A DNA stretch of 10,295 nucleotides. It comes from JAABRU01 sp964505535 (GTDB lineage: Bacteria > Desulfobacterota > Desulfobacteria > Desulfobacterales > Desulfococcaceae). The position numbers were made by a program, and so were the translations under genes. How positions within the stretch are numbered: the stretch's first letter is position 1; each line of letters begins with the position of its first letter. The DNA is taken from assembly GCA_964505535.1 (NCBI GenBank), contig CAZDIU010000200.1, positions 1-10,295 of the forward strand. Direction: 5' to 3'. Positions 6,084 to 10,295 of this stretch are shown here, one piece after another. The notes below the pieces were generated by a model, which saw only the letters and a program-made list of their open reading frames with translations, ran no database searches and was not told the origin of the DNA.

Positions 6084-7322
6084 AAGAGGCGGGTTGTTAT
6101 CACAGGACTGGGACTGGTCACGCCAGTGGGAATCGGTGTGGCGGAATCATGGAAGGCTTTGTGCGCGGGGAAATCCGGGATCGGAGAAATTACCCGTTTT
6201 GACACTGCGGAATACCAGACAAAGATTGCCGGTGAGGTCAAAGGATTCAATGCCGAGGATTTTGTGCCAAAAAAGGATGCCAAACGGCTCCAGCCCTTTA
6301 TCGCCTATGCCATTGCCGCGGCACGCATGGCGCTGGAGGATTCCGGGCTCAAAATTGACAGCGCGAATGCAAACCGGGTCGGGGTTTTCACGGGCTGCGG
6401 TCTCGGCGGTCTGGCCACTCTGGAAGAGCATACCATGATCATCCATACCAAAGGCCCGAAACGGGTAAGCCCCTTTTTCATTCCCATGATGATCGGCAAT
6501 ATGGCTCCGGGCATGATTTCCATCCAGTTCGGGGCAAAAGGCCCCAATTCATCGGTTGCCACAGCCTGCGCAGCCGGAACCCATGCGGTGGGCGAGGCAT
6601 TCAAAATCATTCAGCATGGCAAGGCAGATGCCATGTTCACCGGAGGAATGGAATCTGTCATCACCCCCACCTGCGTGGCCGGTTTCGGTGCAATGAAAGC
6701 CCTGTCCACCCGCAACGGGGAACCGCAGAAAGCCTCCCGTCCCTTTGACAAAGACCGTGACGGTTTTGTGGTCGGCGAGGGAGCGGGCATCCTCATGCTG
6801 GAATCGCTGGAACATGCTCTGGAACGGGGAGCAAAAATTTACGGAGAAGTAATTGGTTACGGCATGAGCGGGGACGGATTTCATATGACCTCTCCCCCGC
6901 CTGACGGTGAAGGCGCGGCGCGCTGCATGGCAGCCGCGATTGAGGACGCGAGAATTTCTTACACAGATGTGGACTATGTCAACGCGCACGGAACCTCCAC
7001 CCCTCTCAATGATCTGTATGAAACCCGTGCCATCAAAACCGTGTTCAAAGAAAAAGCGGCAAAACTTGCCATCAGTTCCACCAAATCCATGACCGGCCAT
7101 CTGCTGGGCGGAGCGGGCGGCATTGAATCCGTGTTTACCGCTCTGACCGTATATCATGACATCATTCCGCCCACCATCAATCTGGAAAATCCTGATCCGG
7201 AGTGTGATTTGGATTATGTGCCCAATACAGCCCGCAAAATGCAGGTGAACATTGCCATGAACAATTCCTTTGGCTTTGGCGGAACCAATGCGGTTGTCCT
7301 CATGAAAAAATACAAAAGCTGA
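6081..7322 (+). CDS. fabF: 3-oxoacyl-ACP synthase II (FabF)
   Basis: A 413-residue thiolase-fold condensing enzyme that extends acyl-ACP by two carbons using malonyl-ACP with loss of CO2. The N-terminus VVITGLGLVTPVG is the family start. The active site is complete and falls at the standard FabF positions: nucleophile C163 in VATACAAGTHAVGEA, H303 in NAHGTSTPLND, K335 in SSTKSMTGH, and H340 in the same motif. FGFGGTNA (398-405) near the C-terminus forms the usual glycine-rich loop. The start is a TTG with a strong ribosome site. It is the last gene of the cluster and is followed by a good terminator. FabF elongates but does not start chains from acetyl-CoA well, so a starter enzyme such as FabH must be elsewhere or be replaced. 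Confidence 0.96.
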   Translation: MKRRVVITGLGLVTPVGIGVAESWKALCAGKSGIGEITRFDTAEYQTKIAGEVKGFNAEDFVPKKDAKRLQPFIAYAIAAARMALEDSGLKIDSANANRVGVFTGCGLGGLATLEEHTMIIHTKGPKRVSPFFIPMMIGNMAPGMISIQFGAKGPNSSVATACAAGTHAVGEAFKIIQHGKADAMFTGGMESVITPTCVAGFGAMKALSTRNGEPQKASRPFDKDRDGFVVGEGAGILMLESLEHALERGAKIYGEVIGYGMSGDGFHMTSPPPDGEGAARCMAAAIEDARISYTDVDYVNAHGTSTPLNDLYETRAIKTVFKEKAAKLAISSTKSMTGHLLGGAGGIESVFTALTVYHDIIPPTINLENPDPECDLDYVPNTARKMQVNIAMNNSFGFGGTNAVVLMKKYKS

Positions 7323-7342
7323 GGCAGAAAACAGCAGAAGGA

Positions 7343-7376
7343 AAAACCGGATTGCGGCCTGCAACCCGGTTTTTTT
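7343..7376 (+). terminator. Rho-independent terminator of the fab cluster
   Basis: An extended hairpin pairs AAAACCGG (7343-7350) with CCGGTTTT (7366-7373), continuing inward as TTGC/GCAA around a single mismatch, with loop GGCCT. A run of seven T (7370-7376) forms the tail. It lies 20 bases after the fabF stop and marks the end of the cluster. Confidence 0.85.
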
Positions 7377-7380
7377 GTTC

Positions 7381-7610
7381 CCTGATTGCTGATGTCATAC
7401 CGATTCCCCATTGAAAACATGCCTGCATCCCGTTCCTGTGCAGAGCGTCAATGCTGCCGGGTCAGGCGGAAAATGACCGATCCGGAGTCCCTGACTGAAA
7501 GTTTGGGATCCTGCAATTTCCGCCAAACTTTCAGTTTGGCACTCCTCTGACCTGCTGTCAGAAAAGGAAAGCATTGCAGGAAATCAATGGGGAATTGGTA
7601 TCAGATCAGG
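7381..7610. repeat. About 230-bp imperfect palindrome between fabF and the FKBP-like gene
   Basis: The outer arms pair CCTGAT (7381-7386) with ATCAGG (7605-7610) and an 18-base block 7397-7414 (ATACCGATTCCCCATTGA) with 7584-7601 at 17 of 18 positions. A 12-bp perfect inner stem pairs CTGAAAGTTTGG (7495-7506) with CCAAACTTTCAG (7523-7534). The unit at 7523-7539 is itself a near palindrome that differs by one base from units after gltX (1120-1136 directly, 1087-1103 inverted). No coding capacity is seen. It is probably a miniature element or an old repeat insertion rather than a simple terminator. Confidence 0.65.
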
Positions 7611-7660
7611 CAGTGACAGCCCGTATTCAGTAACTTTCACATAAAAAATGGAGAGAAATT

Positions 7661-8104
7661 ATGTGTGAACCCGCTCAAAAGACAGGTATGCTGCACACCA
7701 TTACCCTGTCTGTGAAAAGGGAGGCGGAAGAGCCAGGTTCCCTCTTTTCCTTTGTGTTTGGTATCGGTTCCGCGGGACTGACACCGTTTGAATATGAACT
7801 TGCAGGCAAAAAATGCGGAGAAGAAATCAGCATTTGTGTTCCGGGTGAAAAAATCACCGAATACTTCGGGCATATCATGCCGCCAGTTCCGAATGATGGA
7901 CACGGAAAAACAGTCTGCGGTCTGAACATGAAAATTGAAAAAATTGAAAAGGCATCCGCAGCAGAACTGGTGCGGGCCATGTCAGACATGATCGGCGGAT
8001 GCGGATGTGGCTGCGGCGGACATGGACTCAGCAGCCCGGAGTGTCCGGATTGTCATGATGCAGGTTGCAGCTTTCGCGGCAGCATAAGCGGATGCGCACA
8101 TTGA
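7661..8104 (+). CDS. FKBP-like (SlyD-like) protein with Cys/His-rich metal-binding tail
   Basis: The predicted 147-residue cytoplasmic protein has no signal or membrane segment. Residues about 28-62 (FVFGIGSAGLTPFEYELAGK, then CGEEISICVP) match the core pattern of FKBP-type prolyl isomerases, GxGxLxPxxExALxGxxxGE. A closing strand may be GLNMKIEKIEK (87-97). The front strand and catalytic aromatic positions of true FKBPs are short or unclear, and the flap insertion of SlyD is missing, so isomerase activity is doubtful; the GreA/GreB C-terminal domain has a related fold. The tail from about 112 has GGCGCGCGGHG with C114, C116, C118, H121, then C128, C131, H132, C136, C145 and H147. This strongly suggests Ni or Zn binding, as in the SlyD tail that feeds nickel to hydrogenase maturation. 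GGAGAG lies 5 bases before the ATG. It appears monocistronic. Confidence 0.7.
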   Translation: MCEPAQKTGMLHTITLSVKREAEEPGSLFSFVFGIGSAGLTPFEYELAGKKCGEEISICVPGEKITEYFGHIMPPVPNDGHGKTVCGLNMKIEKIEKASAAELVRAMSDMIGGCGCGCGGHGLSSPECPDCHDAGCSFRGSISGCAH

Positions 8105-8122
8105 CAGTCTGTCTTTTTATGC

Positions 8123-8154
8123 AAAAGGACAAGTTCCTGGAACCTCCGCCTTTT
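8123..8154 (+). terminator. Possible terminator after the FKBP-like gene
   Basis: AAAAGG (8123-8128) can pair with CCTTTT (8149-8154), with an inner GTTCC/GGAAC stem (8133-8137 with 8139-8143) separated by unpaired bases. The tail is only the last T residues and the stem is broken, so this is a weak call. Confidence 0.3.
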
Positions 8155-8186
8155 CACCATTATGCTTTTTTCCTGAAAAATCCTCC

Positions 8187-8215
8187 TTGACTTGAAACAC
8201 CCCTTCCAATATGTT
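8187..8215 (+). promoter_or_regulatory. Possible promoter upstream of the second fabG
   Basis: TTGACT (8187-8192) and TATGTT (8210-8215) are 17 bases apart. If used, the transcript would run through two nested-hairpin repeats before reaching the reductase start at 8561, giving a structured leader of more than 300 bases. A start closer to the gene is also possible, but no clear one was seen. Confidence 0.3.
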
Positions 8216-8286
8216 TGACTCTTGAACGCAACCTGTCTGAAACCTTAAAAAGCCGGGAGGCCGGGTTATACCTTGCCAACCTGACC

Positions 8287-8390
8287 TAATACATGACCAT
8301 GTTGAATTCTATAGGATCAAAAACTGAATTTTTCCAAAAAATTCAGTTTTTACTGTTTCATCCTGTAAAAACTGACTTGGTCATGTACTA
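8287..8390. repeat. 104-bp nested-hairpin repeat, divergent relative of copies A and B
   Basis: The outer arms TAATACATGACCA (8287-8299) and TGGTCATGTACTA (8378-8390) pair at 12 of 13 positions. The core is a 15-bp perfect stem AAAAACTGAATTTTT (8319-8333) with its complement (8337-8351) around CCA. A third segment, GTAAAAACTG (about 8365-8374), can pair instead with CAGTTTTTAC (about 8344-8353), so two foldings compete. The core has the same plan as the repeat at 8416-8527, with CCGGATTTTTCCGG replaced by CTGAATTTTTCCAA, and both have a GTAC-type end, so they look like diverged members of one family. Confidence 0.6.
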
Positions 8391-8415
8391 AATTTTAGTT
8401 GAAACAATGCACGTA

Positions 8416-8527
8416 TGATAAGTAAGGCAACATAAATTTTCGGGTGCAAAGTTTTCAGAAAAACCGGATTTTTCCGGAAAAATCCGGTTTTTTTTATACC
8501 TGAAAACTTTCGGTTGGGTACTTATAT
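8416..8527 (-). repeat. 112-bp nested-palindrome repeat, copy B
   Basis: This is the near-identical inverted copy of the repeat at 666-776, with two substitutions and one extra base in a T-run. It has the same ATAAGTA/TACTTAT ends and the same strong CCGGATTTTTCCGGAAAAATCCGG core followed by a T run, which could terminate transcription. ATG occurs directly outside both ATAAGTA/TACTTAT ends (8415-8417 and 8526-8528), a possible 3-bp target duplication that could easily be chance. The right end lies only 33 bases before the second fabG start, so the insertion may have replaced or supplied its promoter region. Confidence 0.8.
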
Positions 8528-8560
8528 GCTGATTTGCAGATCAGAAGGGAAATAAATCCA

Positions 8561-9298
8561 ATGAGCGGACATACAGACCAAAAGACAGCCATTGTCACGG
8601 GAGCCGGTCGCGGCATCGGACGGGCAATTGCCGTGGAACTGGCAAGAAGCGGTTATTATATTATCGCAAATTACAAAAGCAATGCAGCCGCCGCGGCAGA
8701 AAGCATCGCTCTCATTCGCAATGCGGGCGGGGATGGGGAAGCCGTGCAGTTTGATGTGGCAGATACGAATCAGACTCTCAAATCGGCTGAAGAAATTGCC
8801 GATCGTTTCAGAAATATTGAGGTGCTGGTCAACAATGCCGGGATTACTGCAGACGGCCTGTTTGTCATGATGCCGGAAAAAGACTGGAATTCCGTGGTGG
8901 ACACAACACTGAAAGGGTTTTACAATGTCACAAAACCGGTGCTGAAAAATATGATTCTTCGGAAAAAGGGTTCAATTGTTTCCATTGCTTCATTGGCCGG
9001 ACTGGTCGGCAACCGGGGACAGGCCAATTATTCAGCCGCCAAAGCCGGACTGATCGGTGCAAGCCGTTCCCTTGCAGCGGAAGTGGCCAGGCTGGGCATC
9101 CGTGTCAATGTGGTGGCTCCGGGGCTGATCCAGACGGAAATGATTCAGGATGCACCGGTGCAGAACATCAAATCCCTGATCCCCATGGCACGCATCGGCC
9201 AACCCGAAGAAGTGGCAAAGGTGGTTCGCTTTCTCTGCTCAGAGGATGCCTCCTATATCACGGGCCAGGTTATCTCTGTAAATGGCGGGATGTTTTAG
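8561..9298 (+). CDS. FabG-type 3-oxoacyl-ACP reductase, second paralogue with Asn-to-Thr change
   Basis: A 245-residue short-chain dehydrogenase of the FabG group, expected to reduce a 3-oxoacyl thioester with NAD(P)H. It has the cofactor motif TGAGRGIG (13-20), NNAG (91-94), S144 in SIASLAG, and Y157/K161 in YSAAK. The catalytic Asn found in DxNLKG of normal FabG is Thr here (DTTLKG, T116), so the proton relay may differ. The GNRGQANYSAAKAGLIG and PGLIQTEMI segments recall, from memory, the FabG of aryl-polyene-type clusters more than the housekeeping one, but no partner genes for such a pathway are in the window. I chose the ATG at 8561, with AAGGGA 10 bases upstream, over an in-frame TTG at 8534. 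It is a lone gene converging on the Nudix gene 20 bases downstream. The specific substrate is unknown. Confidence 0.88.
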   Translation: MSGHTDQKTAIVTGAGRGIGRAIAVELARSGYYIIANYKSNAAAAAESIALIRNAGGDGEAVQFDVADTNQTLKSAEEIADRFRNIEVLVNNAGITADGLFVMMPEKDWNSVVDTTLKGFYNVTKPVLKNMILRKKGSIVSIASLAGLVGNRGQANYSAAKAGLIGASRSLAAEVARLGIRVNVVAPGLIQTEMIQDAPVQNIKSLIPMARIGQPEEVAKVVRFLCSEDASYITGQVISVNGGMF

Positions 9299-9326
9299 GA
9301 AAAATCTGCAAACTGTGTTCAGCAGA
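9297..9326. terminator. Weak hairpin between converging fabG paralogue and Nudix gene
   Basis: TCTGC (9305-9309) pairs with GCAGA (9322-9326); on the minus strand TTTTTCC follows. The hairpin overlaps the last codons of the Nudix gene. The stem is only five pairs, so it is a tentative terminator for that gene. Confidence 0.3.
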
Positions 9327-10005
9327 AATCCCTGAACGTCTCAAATCCGTCCTTTTGGTAATGCCATGTTTTTCCGCTTACCGTGAGACGGTGCCGCGTG
9401 CCCTGCGCATGAATGTCTTCGGATTCATAGCCAGTGTCGCCTTGATAAAGAAAACATTTTCCTGTTTCTGTGGGAACAATCCGGGGAAGAAATATGAGAG
9501 GTTTATTCTGCCGGAAATGGGAAAACACTTCTTGCATATTCTCAAAAGATGAAAGCAGACTGATGGTCACAAAGGTGGGAGGCGGAAGGGTGATTTTTCC
9601 ATAACTGTCTGTTTCCAAAAATTTTATCGGATTAATCCACTGACAGTCAACAATTTCACTCCCGTCAATCCGGACACGGCCGCTGCCGCCCGCATCAGAC
9701 AGAAAAAAACATGTGACATACCGCTTTGGCAGGCTTTCAGGTGTTGTCCATCTGGCTATGGGAACCAGTTCCTCCACCGTAAAGCAAAGCCCGGACTCTT
9801 CTTTTGTTTCCCGCACAGCAGCCTGTCTGGCAGCAGAACAGAGACCTTTTTCTCCCGTGCAGTCCTCCGGTTCGATTTTCCCGCCCGGAAACACCCATTC
9901 ATTTTCCCACAGCATTCCCCGGTTGCGTCTGAGCAGCAGAATGCTGAAACCGTCATCTGATTCCCTGATGGGGATTACGGTCGCTGATGGACGGATTTCT
10001 GACAT
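9319..10005 (-). CDS. Nudix hydrolase, NUDT19-like
   Basis: A 228-residue cytoplasmic hydrolase of the Nudix fold, which cleaves a nucleoside diphosphate linked to another group with Mg2+ or Mn2+. The Nudix box runs from FPGGKIEPED (39-48), through a short insertion, to RETKEESGL (65-73), with E66, E69 and E70 as the metal ligands. The insertion before the box helix, the following WTTPESLPKRYVTCFFL (86-102) and the downstream LPPPT resemble the NUDT19-type branch, in which some members cut coenzyme A and acyl-CoA. That substrate is suggested only by resemblance. The C-terminal part from about residue 165 is less conserved. The ATG at 10005 has no good ribosome site, and no better in-frame start is seen. 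Just upstream lies a nested hairpin (10014-10082). The protein is longer than minimal Nudix enzymes. Confidence 0.85.
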   Translation of the reverse strand: MSEIRPSATVIPIRESDDGFSILLLRRNRGMLWENEWVFPGGKIEPEDCTGEKGLCSAARQAAVRETKEESGLCFTVEELVPIARWTTPESLPKRYVTCFFLSDAGGSGRVRIDGSEIVDCQWINPIKFLETDSYGKITLPPPTFVTISLLSSFENMQEVFSHFRQNKPLIFLPRIVPTETGKCFLYQGDTGYESEDIHAQGTRHRLTVSGKTWHYQKDGFETFRDFC

Positions 10006-10013
10006 AATACAAT

Positions 10014-10082
10014 GAGTTACGCAGTTGCTTATAAAATCCCCCTTACTAAACCCTCAGGGTTTTTCAGCCAACTGCATAACTC
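10014..10082. repeat. Nested inverted repeat in the Nudix leader
   Basis: The outer arms GAGTTACGCAGTTGCT (10014-10029) and AGCCAACTGCATAACTC (10066-10082) pair with one mismatch and one bulge. An inner hairpin AAACCC/GGGTTT (10048-10053 with 10057-10062) sits between them. On the minus strand AAGGGGG (about 10039-10045) lies in the interior, within the 5' leader of the Nudix gene. It could be another miniature element or a leader structure. Confidence 0.6.
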
Positions 10083-10270
10083 CTCAATACATCCGGATAA
10101 AAAAAGGACAGTGGGCTGACAGATACAGTTTTCTGTGACTTTTGTGCCGTCTTTTGTGTTCTTTTGGGTTAAAACAAATCTGACAAAGACAGGCGCAAGA
10201 CATGGTTTGAACGGCGAATCAGTATTACCGTAATTTAATGTGGTTCTTCAAGGATTTTTGTGGAAAATTT
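10083..10270. other. Gene-free right edge
   Basis: I see no gene, tRNA or convincing promoter in this stretch. It is rich in T and contains scattered short repeats only. Confidence 0.5.
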
Positions 10271-10271
10271 T

Positions 10272-10295
10272 TCCGGATGCCTGCTTTCGCAGGCA
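10272..10295. repeat. Hairpin cut by the window end
   Basis: TGCCTGC (10278-10284) and GCAGGCA (10289-10295) form a 7-bp stem around TTTC. The bases before it, TCCGGA, suggest that the palindrome continues beyond the window. It may be a terminator or another palindromic repeat. Confidence 0.4.

Noticed and set aside
6549..7364. 271-codon minus-strand open frame opposite fabF
   Set aside because: It is fully antisense to fabF including its active-site codons, has no recognisable motifs, and its start lies in the fabF terminator.
8401..8530. CRISPR-like or phage attachment reading of the repeats near 8300-8530
   Set aside because: The repeats are nested hairpins that are not regularly spaced, no spacer pattern or cas gene is present, and no integrase is in the window.
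8534..8560. Upstream TTG start for the second fabG
   Set aside because: It would add nine residues not typical of the family and has no ribosome site; the ATG at 8561 has AAGGGA upstream.

Overview
This 10.3-kb window looks like a chromosomal housekeeping segment of an anaerobic deltaproteobacterium-type organism (Desulfobacterota, perhaps a Desulfobacterales-like lineage). That placement is inference from protein style, moderate GC content, a SlyD-like Cys-rich protein and the abundance of nested palindromic repeats between genes. No marker in the window settles the taxonomy.

Layout from left to right. (1) Minus strand: the N-terminal fragment of a methyl-accepting chemotaxis receptor (21-323), which leaves the family sequence and stops near the window edge. 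(2) About 550 bp without a gene, holding a 111-bp palindromic repeat. (3) Minus strand: glutamyl-tRNA synthetase gltX (1155-2555), then tRNA-Gln(CTG) (924-997) with its own good promoter and a terminator. (4) Plus strand: a compact cluster rpmF, acyl-CoA dehydrogenase, fabG, acpP, fabF (3026-7322). (5) A roughly 230-bp imperfect palindrome, then a small FKBP-like/SlyD-like protein with a Cys/His-rich tail (7661-8104). (6) Two related nested-hairpin repeats, one of them a near-identical inverted copy of the repeat in region 2. (7) A second FabG-type reductase (8561-9298), convergent with a Nudix hydrolase on the minus strand (9319-10005), and a final repeat-rich edge.

The functional core is type II fatty acid synthesis. 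ACP (acpP) carries the chain, FabF condenses and FabG reduces the 3-oxo group. In the classical order rpmF is followed by plsX-fabH-fabD and then fabG-acpP-fabF. Here those three genes are missing and one 555-aa acyl-CoA dehydrogenase with an intact catalytic Glu sits in their place, tightly coupled to fabG. Whether this flavoenzyme works on acyl-ACP or acyl-CoA within the synthesis pathway is the most interesting open question in the window.

acpP is bracketed by a candidate promoter built on a 19-bp tandem repeat and by an intrinsic terminator, which would let it be expressed differently from its neighbours. The second FabG has Thr where the usual catalytic Asn sits and stands alone. The gltX/tRNA-Gln pairing fits indirect Gln-tRNA synthesis, but this is not proven here. 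I see no phage, CRISPR array, complete insertion sequence or defence system.
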